Shown here in pieces: positions 47,498-58,158 of a DNA stretch of 64,000 nt. The notes beneath the pieces were generated by a model, which saw nothing but the letters and a program-made list of their open reading frames with translations, was not told the origin of the DNA and ran no database searches. The stretch covers positions 119,726,957-119,790,956 of the forward strand of contig CM023449.1 of NCBI GenBank assembly GCA_013339765.2. Reading direction: 5' to 3'. Each line of letters opens with the position of its first letter. The first letter of the stretch is position 1. The DNA is from Haemaphysalis longicornis. Its lineage: Eukaryota > Arthropoda > Arachnida > Ixodida > Ixodidae. The position numbers and the translations under genes were made by a program.

Positions 47498-47730
47498 TTG
47501 ATAGATTGAAGGGCTTAACGCGCCGACGCCACGCAGGTGATGAAGGCCGCCGTAGTGGCGGGCTCTAAGATAAGTTTGGCCACCGGGATGTTAACGCGCC
47601 GCGAATCTCGCCGCAAGGCCTTTTTGCTTTTTTGCCTCCATCGGAAACAGGCAGCCGTCGCCGGGAGTCGAACACGCGTAGTCGTGCTCAGAAAGCACAA
47701 CACCTTAGTCCTGAGACACCTCGGGAGGTG
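47498..47730 (-). mobile_element. Ruka-like SINE with tRNA-like head
   Basis: The minus strand has an A-box-like GTGTCTCAGGACTAAGG (about 47706-47722) and a B-box-like GTGTTCGACTCCCGGC near 47660-47676. The shared body ends with the GTTAAGCCCTTCAATC tail at the low-coordinate end. It is diverged from the other copies. Confidence 0.8.
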
Positions 47731-48891
47731 GCACCTAAAATTACTGGGTGAATATGTTCTTGTATACTTCAACTGCATAAATCTTTCTCTTTGCCCCAAG
47801 AAAATCGCTCCTAGCGCGCTTACACGATTAGAAGCTTGTCCCATGCCGTAACTGGCATTGCACAGCAGCGGGAGGCAATAGAAAAACATTGGTTGACACT
47901 GGATAATCTGCTCGCATGATTTACAGGGAATCCGTAAAAACATCTACAAAAATTTGGTGCGCATAACTGCTAAAATGCACAGGCACATTCAATTGCATTT
48001 TGACGAGGCTTCCGCCGGATGAGCGCGAGCAACAAGTCATAACTTCCTTCAATTTGCTATTACGCTACTTGTCATGTACTTACATTTCCGAATCTTGGAA
48101 GGACTGCAGCTTATCTGGTAGACAAACATGCAGCTGCTATCTTCCGCGGTGACTTTTTTTAACGGCTTCACGCTCGAAGGGTGTAAGCCGAAAGTTTACC
48201 CACCGCGTCCCCATCGCTGCGCTGGCACTTCACGTGCGCATCTTCTATCAAATGTGGGGCTGTTTATGGTGCTGGTCTCCAAGCTGTCGTAGGAGCTGTC
48301 CGTTGCGTACATACGCACCGCAGACATCCCGTGGTACCCGATAGTAAACAGAAGAGTAGCCGATTAATCCACTAGAAGAGTAATCACTATATTCGCTAGA
48401 CAGATTATTGCACCGCCACGGTAGAGTACTATAATCGACAAAATGATCCTGTAATTCTTCTACATTGCGACGAAGAGATCGTGAGCCCCTCAAAGCGCGC
48501 TTCACGGCTATTTCGAACGATACACCACGCTGCAGGAGCAGGCCATGTTGGACCAATTTCTTCTGGCTACAAAGCGTAGACCGAAGTTAACTCTGAACCC
48601 TCGGTCAAAACAAACACACCCAGCCCATTCGTTGTCGCGCCGCAGCCGGTGAAGGCCCTACCCAACTATGGGCGTCGACTTCGTCAGTGCGTTAGCGCTG
48701 CAGCACAAAGTAATTTCCCTCGATCGTGGCTACCAGTAACAAGACCTCAGCAGCAAACAAACAATGCAGTTCCCAGGCACAGTCAACTAAAATATTGTAA
48801 TAGTGGCGAAAAGCAAGAAACTTGTCTATGGGAGGTGCTGAAGCCAGAAACTGGAAAGCTGCTGAGGGGCGATGCCGTAGAATACCTGGGG

Positions 48892-48985
48892 AGAATTAGT
48901 GTAGTGAGTATGGTAACCGCCTTCCACTCCTTGTCTTGGGTTAGAGTCCTGGTATAACCTTCTTTTTTTTTTTTATTAGAAGAGC
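48892..48985 (+). repeat. tRNA-like segment followed by a T-run
   Basis: TAGTGTAGTGAGTATGGTAA then CCGCCTTCCACTCC and GGGTTAGAGTCCTGGTA resemble A- and B-box spacing of a Glu/Gly/Asp-type tRNA. A CTTCT(T)n run follows. The acceptor stem is not convincing, so this is a tRNA-derived repeat rather than a gene. Confidence 0.35.
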
Positions 48986-50287
48986 ATAAAATAAATTCGG
49001 TGCCTGTTGCATGCAAACACGGACTGTTTGAATGGCTATAATCACTTATGACATCTAACATCCATGGCGTATATCTAACGTCACTAGGGTCTTCCTTTCT
49101 GAAAAGCGGTTCCGTGGGCCTGAGCAGGGTTCGACGGGTGCATGCTTTCCCCAATCCCGCTCTTCCCTCACCGCTCAAAGGCCGCCTACTTGTAACAAGC
49201 TCGAAGTAGAGTGAACTAGAATATTTTAGTGAACTTTACTCGAACAGAATTTGGGGCTCTATTTGCTTCTCAGCGTGTGCTGGGAGAAAATGCCAAAAGC
49301 TCTCGTCTGCCAAACTATGAGTCGGAATTGCCTACATTTTGCTAGTATTCCGAACCTGCCTCTGTTTTTGCAGTTTCGGAGTAGAGATCAGATAACATCG
49401 GTTCGCGCGTGCTTTGTAGCACCAAACGTGGTTCAGCTCGCCCGCGTCTTGCGACTACTGAGCTCTTCCTGCACGGATCCCAGGCGCCTGCGATCCTGCT
49501 AGCAGAGCCCTCCGTCCTCTCCCCCCACCCCCCATTTCTATTTTTTTACTTCAAGGAAGCCTCCTACAAACACTAAGGGATCCGGCGTAGGCACAAAAGG
49601 CTCATCCAGGGTCAGCTTGTTCTCCAAGTTTTTTGGTGTCCTCAGCCTGTGCATGAAATATGCCATGCAGTGAGCCGCCACTCTTTATGACATCAGTGAA
49701 TGCTTTGTTCTCTGAAACGGCGCATGAAGCCTAGGCGACGAAGACGTCTACTTTAACCACAATGATTCGTCATCCACCCAACACGTTCGTGCAAGAGGCG
49801 AAAGACATGTGCGGTCAAAGAACACCAAACAATGCCAAACAATCTATTGCGCACTAGGTTTGGAATTTAAGGTCGTAGAGAAAATCTTTAGAACTTGTTA
49901 AGATATTTCAGTACAGCAGCCAGTCACCACAATACCTACATGGATATTTATTGTCAGAGCTTTGGCAGTCCACAAAACGGCTGTGTCGGACCGCGACTGA
50001 ACAAGCAACTGACAACTCACCGCCCAATTCGTGTAATCCATCATGGCGACTGGGCTCCACCGTTTTCTACATTTATTCAATAGTGGCAGAGCTAACAAGC
50101 GCGAGGCGGCAAAGTATCTCAAACGTTCCCTCTACTCATAGCCGCAGGCATGTGGACATAGTGTGCAGGGCCCGGGGTCCACCGGAGCGTGAAAGGTTTG
50201 GTAGTTGCCTTAGCGGCACTTCACTTGTAGCAAAAATAGAACGGGTACTTTATTCTCAGTTCTGTTGAAACAGTGCAGTTACTGTTT

Positions 50288-50515
50288 CCATCACTCTCCG
50301 TGGCTAAGGCTTTGGGATGGTGAGCCCAAGGACGCGGGTTTGGTTTTCTGCCGCGCAAACGGCTGTTCTGATGAAGGCGAAAAACGAAAACGCCGAGGTG
50401 TTCGTGATTTGCGCGCACGTTAAAGATCACCAGGTGGTCAAAATGAATCTAAAGCACGCCACTACGGGGTGCTTCATCACCTGCGTAGCGTCGGCGTATT
50501 ACACGCCATAATCAA
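50288..50515 (+). mobile_element. Ruka-like SINE with tRNA-like head
   Basis: The A-box-like CCGTGGCTAAGGCTTTGGG and B-box-like GCGGGTTTGGTTTTC head are followed by the shared body: TGATGAAGGCGAAAAACGAA, CACGTTAAAGATCACCAGGT, CACTACGGGGTGCTTCATC and CGTAGCGTCGGCGT. Confidence 0.85.
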
Positions 50516-51254
50516 CCACGTTTTCCGTATTCCCACGAAGTTCCTTCTTATCATGTTTCCTGTACCTGTCATCGATTTATTGCATGCATTTCCCGGCGGG
50601 AAACTAGAAATTTTTGTGCCAGTAGGAGCCTCACTGTGCGTGCGTCATTTGGACTCTTCTCAGTGGTCTGTAGAACCAGAATGTGGCGATTTCTTTTCTA
50701 CAGACATCGCCGAAACCAGCTTCACTGGAAGGTTTTATAACGATGGGGCCAGTAATTCTAAACCAGTGTCAATTTGGTAGCCGCAAATGAAACGTGATCG
50801 ATGGTTTTATGGTGCAAGATGCGCAGCGCTTGTGACGCTACAGCCAAGAAATCTTTCTCCTTAACAAAAAAATCATGGTCATTCCGCCCTGCGCATGGCG
50901 ATGACAAGCAGAGCTGCAAAGTTATTGTCACGTAGTAACATCAGTCACATTGGCTTTGTTGTCGCTATAATATATCTCGATCGGCACAGTCGCAACTGCA
51001 TGCACCGTTTTCAAAAATGTGCAATCAATGCACGCACCCCGCTGAGTGGGTAGGTCGGGCCCGAATCCAACGAGTGTGGCTTTCGGGTGCCATCCATAGC
51101 ACAAAATGCTTTAAACCACTACCTTTCGTTTAAGACGCATCAAACTAACCCTTGGGCCGAGGCAGACCCGAGGCGAGGAAACATAAGCGCTAGGTCGAAA
51201 GGGGTTCTGAATGGGAAAGCTTTATTGTGCAATTGAACGCTTGAAACACCTTAT

Positions 51255-51492
51255 TACCCGCCACGGTCGCTCAGTGCTAAGGCGTTGCGCTGCTGAGAAC
51301 GAGGTCGCGGGTTCGGTTCCCGGCTGCGGCGGCCGCTCTTCTGATGAAGGTGAAAATCATAACGCCCGTGTGTTCGAGATTTTGGCGCACGTTAAAGATC
51401 CCCAGGTGGTCGACATTAATCGGAGCCCTCCACTACAGCAGGTCTCATCGCCTGCGTTGCGTGGGTGCGTTAGACCTTCTACAATCATTGAA
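51255..51492 (+). mobile_element. Ruka-like SINE, full-length-looking copy
   Basis: Complete head with A box CGGTCGCTCAGTGCTAAGGC and B box CGGGTTCGGTTCCCGGC, then the body with GATGAAGGTGAAAATCATAA, AAAGATCCCCAGGTGGTCGA and GAGCCCTCCACTACAG. It is the best reference copy in the window. The similarity to the published tick SINE Ruka is from memory and should be checked. Confidence 0.9.
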
Positions 51493-51748
51493 TGCAATAC
51501 CTTATTCAGTACCACCTTCTCGAAGGGTGTCGTCCTCGTGCCTGCTTGACACGAGTTGTTTCACGATCCGCTTCCAAAGCTTATGTATGAGTTCGATCAG
51601 GCCTTTCCCCCCTGGTAACGCCGCTATTGCCTTAGCTACTGCTGGGTTAGAGCGGGCCCCCTTCTGAAACGACTCGCGCTTCGGAAGGCATACGGAGCCT
51701 CAGGGAAACCTCTACAAGCAAGCACGCAAGCACGCAAGTGAACGGACT

Positions 51749-51850
51749 GACCGGACAGACAGGACAGACAGACAAGAACAGACAGACAGGACAGACAGAC
51801 AGACACAGACAGAACAGACAGGACAGACAGACAGACAGACCGACAGACAG
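51749..51850. repeat. (ACAG)n / (AGACAG)n microsatellite
   Basis: Interrupted ACAG and GACA units over about 100 bp. Long open frames crossing it on both strands are artefacts. Confidence 0.93.
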
Positions 51851-52027
51851 AGTCACAGCCACGAACGCATTGCCCTTTAAAGACGCAGATAAAGTTAGCG
51901 TTGGCCCCAATGGGTCTTAAATTGATACATCCGGAAATGCATGACAACCCAGGGTGATACCGCTCCGCAGCAACACAGTATAAATGAGCAAAGTTTTACA
52001 CGATTTTCATGAATGTTTAAAATATTG

Positions 52028-52095
52028 TTATATGCGGAGATTTCGACCCATGAAGTCCGTGTGGAGGCGGATACTCTAACCACTACACTACTTCC
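52028..52095 (-). repeat. tRNA-like segment
   Basis: On the minus strand GTAGTGTAGTGGTTAGAGTA, CCGCCTCCACACGG and GGGTCGAAATCTCC give A-box, anticodon-arm-like and B-box-like elements in the right order. An acceptor stem is not evident. It is probably a tRNA pseudogene or SINE head, distinct from the Ruka-like heads. Confidence 0.4.
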
Positions 52096-52210
52096 CCTTC
52101 AGTAGTCAACAGCAGCGCCGGTGGTGTATTTACGAGATAAACACTTGAAACGCACTCGGCATTGCCTAAAGACGCTTATTGTTTTTAAGCTTCCACTGTG
52201 CGCAAACAAC

Positions 52211-52282
52211 CGAAATGTAAGCAAGCGCTATGTTCACTGATGACGCCTGCCGTCAGTGAACATGGCGCTTGCTTCAATTTCG
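52211..52282. repeat. Near-perfect hairpin: 32-bp arms, 8-nt loop
   Basis: The arms 52211-52242 and 52251-52282 are reverse complements except for about five positions. The left arm begins CGAAATGTAAGCAAGCGCTA. The total length of 72 nt with a small loop resembles a pre-miRNA or a tiny foldback repeat. Nothing in the sequence distinguishes these. Confidence 0.6.
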
Positions 52283-54782
52283 AGAAGGCGACGACCCATA
52301 GAGTTTCTTACAATATACACTAGAGAGGAATGTGGCGCTAAACGTTTAATGAAGCTAACATCAAGGCCGACGGTGTCGTCATGGGGACACCACTATACCG
52401 TACGCTCGCCTTGCTTTCGTCGTTGTCTTGTATAGAAACGCTTAGTGGCAGAGTAAATTAAACCGCAGAGCCACAAAAACACCAAAAGAGTGTTTTTATA
52501 TGAAAAAACACACGCTGTTTTAAAGCTAAGGAAAAAGGAAGTCAAGCGTATTCCTTTTAAAGACTCTGTCGGTATGGATGTGTATACGCATATCAATGCA
52601 TAGGGACGGAATTTCTTCAGTCACTATCCGTCTTCCGTCATTACTATCCCCAAACACTTCATAATCCAAATGCCATGCCAAGACCAAATCTGCAGCACTG
52701 TTCTTCTCATAACACCGCTCGCCGACACAGATTCCTAGGCGCACTTTATTCTCTAGTATGCTTACTAAGAAACTATAGACAGTTTTAGTTGACCGTACGC
52801 AGAGAGTTGCGCACGCATGTAGCGGCAGCGCAGCTCGGGCAGGAAAGTTCTCGCAAAGAACCAGTTTTAGTTGACCGTACACAGAAGTTGATGCATGGAT
52901 AAACCAGTAGCGCGGAAATGCGCTCTTTGTGGGCCACGCAGCGCCACTAAACGCCAGATTGGTGAACAAAACATGCGGTTGTCGGCCAGCGCCCGGCGTA
53001 AACCTAGACAGAAGGAGCCGTAAACGAGTTTGTGGGAAGACGCCATTCCTTTGTTCCTTCCCTTCTGCGGGCGAAAGACCGGAAAGAGGACGGGAAGGGC
53101 CTCGCGCACGGCCCGCAAAGCCCGCAAAATCGTAACGCAAAAAACACGAACTTGCGGGCGCACGCAAAGCGCGCAGCTCCCGCTTGGGTACTGCGGATGC
53201 GCTCTCGCGCCCCCGCAGGTTCCTTGCGTGCGCACAGATAGGTCACGGAGCATCCGTTCGTTCGAGTGCTGGTGATTTTTGTTGGTAAAATTGGTCATTC
53301 TTTTTCACTTTGCTACACTTGGACGATCCTGGAAGCGCTAAGCAAACACGATTCAGCAAAACAGAATACTGAGAAAAAAGAACCCGCCCCCCATAAAGCG
53401 GGAGAAACCGCCATGCTGGAGTTTTGAAAGTAGGGGTATGGTTATCTACTCTCTGCTGATGCATATTCCTACTCTAGTTCAGGTGGCGATGCGTGCGGGT
53501 GTTAGTACAACCCGTACGTATTCAGCAGACGCGGCCTCACTAGGGAGCGCTGAATACTCCAAGCATGGTTCGCAGCGACTGCACTTGTTTCGCTCTCGGT
53601 GTATCGATGCTCCACTGTGACCACTTTCTTAACTCAGGGATCTGAAACTCGGTAGCTTTTTTTTCTGCGTAGTAAGTCCGTCTTGGATTTGGTAGTATGT
53701 TGGATACAGTAATATTTTTAACTGGAAACTTTGTAAGAAGCCTTGCCACTGCAATTTATTGCAGCTCTGCTCTGAAGGTAACGTTCTCCGCGAAATGGCG
53801 AAATACGACAGCGTTTGCGTTACCGTCAGCTTGAGCCACCGTAGTTATTTTTGAACTAAAATGCAATGTTTAAACAATTGCATATACTTACCCCGATGTT
53901 ATTCACTGTTGCGAAATGTGATAACGCGTTCCTAAACGCAAGGCCCATCATAATTTTATGCTTGCGTAGGGTATAGGATGTATGTATAATTAACACGGAC
54001 GTAAATTTTTAAGCATATCACGATCGTGTTTTAAGTGAGCATTTATCTGGGTCAAACGTAAAACGCGTTTTTAGGTATGTACACGACTACTTCATAGTTT
54101 AAATTGTAAACTGTTAACTTTGAAGGATCAGTTTGCGGTGTTCTGGCGATTTTGAACGACTCTATGACGCCCTTGGAATGGACGGATGAGGTTTCACTGT
54201 ACGGTTCGGTCAAGTTTCTTGGTATGATGTTTATTTTACTCAAGAACATGTGTGTTTATTGTACGAGCCCCGTGTGTCAAAACCGCTCCTTCCTTGCTTG
54301 TCCAACCACACAAACCTGGTAAAACGAGGCATTGTCAAGTCATGTCTAAAAAAATATCGTTGAAGTCTCTTTCATAAAAATTGGTAAAAATCGAAAGTAA
54401 AATTTCACAGGAGAGTTTATTGTATATCCATATGAACTTCCACATCCCAATTTATATAACGTCGGAATGGCAGCGTTAGACGCATCAACGTTAGACACTG
54501 GATTGTACTCGCCGAAGCATTGCGTAAATACAACTGAAACCACAGCCCGTTGAAAAACCGTGCGAACGCAAGGGAACCGAAACCGAAACCGAAAGCAGTA
54601 GGTGGCGGAGGGTGCCTCTAATCACCCGCGTCCCGCGTCCAGGAAGACGCTGGCATCGAGGCGCCAACTGTCAGCGCCCATTCCTGTCATGGTGAACTAC
54701 TTCGCTTCACTTCTCCTAGACGGCATCTGAATGAAGAAAGTAGTCGGAAAGATATAAGGCGCGTTTGTAAACCTACTTGCGC

Positions 54783-54860
54783 TTGCATTCGTAGCGCAGT
54801 GGACAGACCACTGTGTACCTCCCCGTTGCGGCGAGAGAGTTCGTGGATCTAATACCGGCA
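54783..54860 (+). repeat. Weak tRNA-like segment
   Basis: TTCGTAGCGCAGTGGACAGA resembles an A box, and AGAGTTCGTGGATCTAATAC resembles a degenerate B box about 45 nt later. This is weak evidence for a SINE head. Confidence 0.25.
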
Positions 54861-55039
54861 CAGCAGCGTCAACGGGACTTTTTCTGGAGACGTCATTTCT
54901 GTGACGGTTATGACGCCACTGAGATCTTGGTGTACCCAGGCATAAAACACTTTCTTGTTAAAATTTGTTTTAAAGTCATTTGTAGATACAGCAGAAAAAA
55001 GCTTCATGGTTCAAATTAACCGCCTGTTGTATGCTGGTG

Positions 55040-55810
55040 CCCGCAACATTTGCTGACAGCAGTGGCTCATGAGTTATTGAAAGAGTTAAAACGTGGTTAC
55101 CAGCAGTGCCCGGAGACAAGGCGAAGGAAGGAAAAATTTGTGGTGCTTAACTATATGCTAGAGGATTGCGCATAACCTTAACTTTAAAGATTGGCATGCA
55201 CGCAGGTGTTGAAGTAATTTTATCTGCCCCTAACAAGCTTTCGAAGTTGTGTCCGATGGTGAATGGTGGTGGCAGAGAAAAAGCTGGCTGCTCAAAGAAA
55301 CAGAGGGAACAATTTGTTCATTGTGATGGAGGCGTTATTTATTATCTCCCCTTGTGTCGTCGAAAAACCTACAACGCCAAACGGGAGCATAAAAACCTCG
55401 TGGAATAGACGGTTGTTTCGGGCCACCTAGCTGCGCACTACAAAGATTGTGCCTGACTTCCTCTGTTCTGGGAGTGCTCAGTGATTGCTACATAAAAGGA
55501 CAGGCATACGCGAGAGGTTATCGAGGCATTCGGGATTGACCGTCTTGATTAAAACTGCGTCAGCATGCCATCTGTTGCGTTCTCATTAAAAGAAAACAGC
55601 ATCTGGAGCAACGAGCGTAGAAGGCAGGGTGCGAGATAAGTGTTTACGTCAGATTTGTTGGGACTTGTTGGATGTGTCTTGGTTTGAACGTTTTTGTAGC
55701 GGTATTAAAAAAATCAGTTGCAGTTCAGTGCTTGTCGTGTCCTCCCTTTCTTGTGTGTCGTCGTCTTTTTGCGCTGTTAACCACTTCATGATGTCCGGCC
55801 AACTGGCCCA
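55040..55810 (+). pseudogene. Penelope-like element fragment (linker, GIY-YIG nuclease, 3' terminus)
   Basis: The frames read LKELKRGYQQCPETRRRKEK and FVVLNYM. After a frameshift come GVEVILSAPNKLSKLC, AGCSKKQREQFVHCDGGVIY and YLPL, the pre-nuclease linker and GIY-YIG start of Penelope-like elements. After another shift come GHLAAH and TREVIEAFGIDRL. The terminal part continues through TTTTTGCGCTGTTAACCACT to CCAACTGGCCCACC near 55797-55810, an ending related to that of the element at 10.7 kb. The RT half is missing, and the C-x-x-C and GIY regions are degraded. Confidence 0.82.
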
Positions 55811-56133
55811 CCAAGCCACGCTTGTTATTAGAAAACAGGAGCCAGGAGTACGGAAATTGCATGAGGGAAGGCTGAATAAAACATACAAAAATCGGCGTAT
55901 ATACATTGCGTATCTTCTAAGTATCCTTCATTGCAAGCCTTCTCTCCTTCCGGGTTACTTTGTATCACTTGAGTTTCCCGCATATTTGCACCCACACTGC
56001 AATTTTCAGTTTTACCGCAAACCACGCAAGAAAACAAAACGCATCTGCAAAAAAAACAAAAATATATACCCCAACTGAAATACAAGCATGACCTGACGGG
56101 CCTAAAACGTCCATAGATGCAAAATCCACTGAC

Positions 56134-56244
56134 CTCCCACAATCTCGCACACGAGGTAGAGGTCGTCTCCTTCCGCGAAAGGGCCGACGGAGTCCCGGAC
56201 AACTCTTCCGTTGGCATCCTTGATGACGAACTCGGTTGGGGGAA
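56134..56244 (-). CDS. Sidestep-like gene, first half of Ig2 (5'-most exon visible)
   Basis: The acceptor is CCGCCATGTTTGCAG and the exon starts at 56244. The donor is GGGAG|GTCAGT. Phase is 1 to 1 and the length 111 bp. It encodes VPPTEFVIKDANGRVVRDSV, then GPFAEGDDLYLVCEIVGG, giving strands A to B of an Ig domain with its first cysteine. The PP-x-x-x-x-I-x-D-x-x-G, then G-P-x-x-E-G-x-x-L-x-L-x-C pattern is typical of the second Ig domain of Sidestep proteins, and the family often has an intron at this G-G position. The upstream V-type domain exon was sought on the minus strand to 64000 and not found. Confidence 0.85.
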
Positions 56245-56761
56245 CTGCAAACATGGCGGAAAAGGTATGAGAAGCAAATGACATACATTCTTCCCGCTGT
56301 AGAATAAGACGAACTTGCATATTATCTGCATTAATTATGTGGTTAAACTTGTCGACTATCGGGCATTCATCAACAATGCCAAATATAAAAAGCTTTGTCA
56401 ATGAGGTTATTCATGGGGCGTTCAAAACTGGCGATACTATTCTTCTGCGTGGTATATTTATTCCGTGAATTTATTTTTAATAAAACTCAAGAAAAGATTC
56501 CGGCAAGAACAAGCATGAGTGAGGGTCATAATAGCATTTTGATTGGTTCTTCGCGTTTACGAATCTCCAATCCTCCTGCATAAATCTTCTACACGGCTTA
56601 TAACCGACGTGCGTTGACTGTTTTTCCTAGTTGACTGCATAAGAAAATACTAGCGCTGCCAACGTCAGAACCATACAACGATATAAGGCACCGATGTCGC
56701 GGAGATGTTGAGAAATTACCGCTGGGAAAATCGGAAATCCATTCATCCAAAAGTGCATCCG

Positions 56762-56823
56762 TATATTCATTCATTCATTCATTCATCCATTCATTCATTC
56801 ATTCATTCATTCATTCATTCATC
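56762..56823. repeat. (ATTC)n microsatellite
   Basis: About 60 bp of CATT units, with one variant unit, starting 25 bp upstream of the TATG array. Confidence 0.95.
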
Positions 56824-56848
56824 TGAAATATCTCATCTATCCTATCCG

Positions 56849-56996
56849 TATGTATGTATGTATGTATGTATGTATGTATGTATGTATGTATGTATGTATG
56901 TATGTATGTATGTGTGTGTATGTATGTATGTATGTATGTATGTATGTATGTATGTATGTATGTATGTATGTAGTGTTATGTATGTATGTATGTAGG
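56849..56996. repeat. (TATG)n microsatellite
   Basis: About 145 bp of GTAT units with two interruptions (GTGTGTGTATG and GTAGTGTTATG). Open frames of Met-Tyr-Val-Cys are artefacts. Confidence 0.95.
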
Positions 56997-57259
56997 TGTG
57001 TTTGCATGCCGTGTGTGACGCGCGTATGTAACTATAGAAGCCGGTCTATTTACGCGCACTGAGTCTAGAAGCGCAGCGTTATACTCTTCTCAACAAAAGG
57101 TTCGAATTTTCTTTCTTAAATGCATGAGAGGTATGTGATATGGCAGATTCACAGTTTTTTTTGATGTCCCTGAACACCGGAAAGATTTACTTAGTGCACC
57201 GCACGTGTACTGTGAAGAAATATTAACAAGCGTAGTTCAATTTACAACATACCCGTGTA

Positions 57260-58158
57260 CAGGGTGTCCCAGCTATCATGCACCAAGATTTAAAAAAAAC
57301 CAACGGCGTTACTCGAAGAAAACCTTGTGCGCAATGTTTGCAGTACTGTGGAGAAGCGGACAGTAATGTTTTCGTTAAGGATATGTAACTAATTAATTGT
57401 AATTAATTATCGAACTCGAAAATTACAGTCCTAATCACTGAAATGTCAATGAGGCACTTGTAGGTACCCATAAGGGGAATCTATCTGCGGTATTTTCAGC
57501 GTCGAACTAATTGTGTACTTATTTATTCTGACTGATAAAGAAAGCCCGCGAAATATGAAAAATACCACGTGACGGCGCCTCCGCGCGCATTGTAAAGCAC
57601 CGTCCCCAAACAAGCTGATTCAAAGCAACTGCTTCGCCTGTTACCCGCCCCAAGAGACAGCGCATCACCTTGATAAAGGCATACATGGAAGGAGCAGCAA
57701 CAGCAAGATTCGCGGGGTGCCTGTGCAGATAAGGCACAAACTCGGTCGCGATTTCTTCTTTCTGTCTTTTGTTTATTTCATTCTGGCTAATTCAGAGGCA
57801 GTCTGTTTGAGGGCATTGCTTTACGAGGCGCGCAAAAGCGCGTGAAGGCGCCGTCACGTGGTATTTTCATATTTCGCGGGTTTTCTTTATCAGTCAGAAT
57901 AAATGAGTACGCAATTAGTTTGTGGCTGAAAATACCGCAGTTCGATTTCTCTCGTGGGTACCTACAAGTGCCTCATTGACACTTTAGTGATTAGGGCAGT
58001 ACTTCTCGAGTTAGATAATTAATTACAATTATATATTTAAGTATAATTAACGAAAAAAATGCTGCCCGCTTCTCCACAGTACTGCAAACATTATGCACTA
58101 GGTTTTCTTCGAGTTACACCATTTCTCTTTTTTTTAAATCTTGGTGCATGATAGCTGG
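57260..58158. mobile_element. 0.9-kb foldback element with inverted arms of about 350 bp
   Basis: 57260-57620 is reverse-complementary to about 57795-58158. Shared landmarks are AGCTATCATGCACCAAGATT, GAAGAAAACCT, CAGTACTGTGGAGAAGCGG, CAATGAGGCACTTGTAGGTA, AAATACCACGTGACGGCGCC and a GTAAAGCA block. The left tip is CAGGGTGTCCCAGC. The right end stops at GCTGG and lacks the expected last 9-10 bp. The centre of about 170 bp encodes nothing recognised. It is non-autonomous. Confidence 0.85.

Larger units (their letters stand above)
35911..56133 (-). other. Large intron (20.2 kb) inside Ig domain 2
   Basis: The GTCAGT donor is at 56128-56133. The intron holds the second copy of a dispersed repeat with a nested MITE, a duplicated block at 39.0-39.6 kb, three SINEs (47.5, 50.3 and 51.3 kb), tRNA-like segments, a GT microsatellite, an ACAG microsatellite, a hairpin at 52.2 kb and a Penelope fragment at 55 kb. 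Stretches 40-43.4 kb, 45.5-47.4 kb and 53.3-54.7 kb show nothing recognisable. Confidence 0.75.
15466..56244 (-). other. Gene locus: Sidestep-family Ig/fibronectin-III receptor, 3' part
   Basis: Eight coding exons on the minus strand assemble into one open frame of about 660 residues. Ig2 is split over 56134-56244 and 35704-35910. Ig3, Ig4 and Ig5 follow, then a fibronectin-III-like domain, one transmembrane helix and a 67-residue tail with a stop. Every internal junction up to the transmembrane exon is phase 1 to phase 1, and the transmembrane-to-tail junction is phase 0. All junctions visible here have GT donors and AG acceptors. Sidestep proteins are single-pass neuronal or target-cell surface proteins that bind Beaten path receptors and guide motor axons in Drosophila. 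That role here is inferred from homology. The signal peptide and the first, V-type Ig domain are not in the window. Intron sizes, 5' to 3', are about 20.2, 4.4, 5.1, 2.9, 2.5, 2.0 and 1.7 kb. Confidence 0.85.

Noticed and set aside
49207..49222. 16-bp match (TAGAGTGAACTAGAAT) to the presumed gypsy LTR near 7700
   Set aside because: The match does not extend on either side. It could be chance or a tiny LTR relic.
56705..57062. Met-Tyr-Val-Cys open frames
   Set aside because: Translation of the TATG and ATTC microsatellites.
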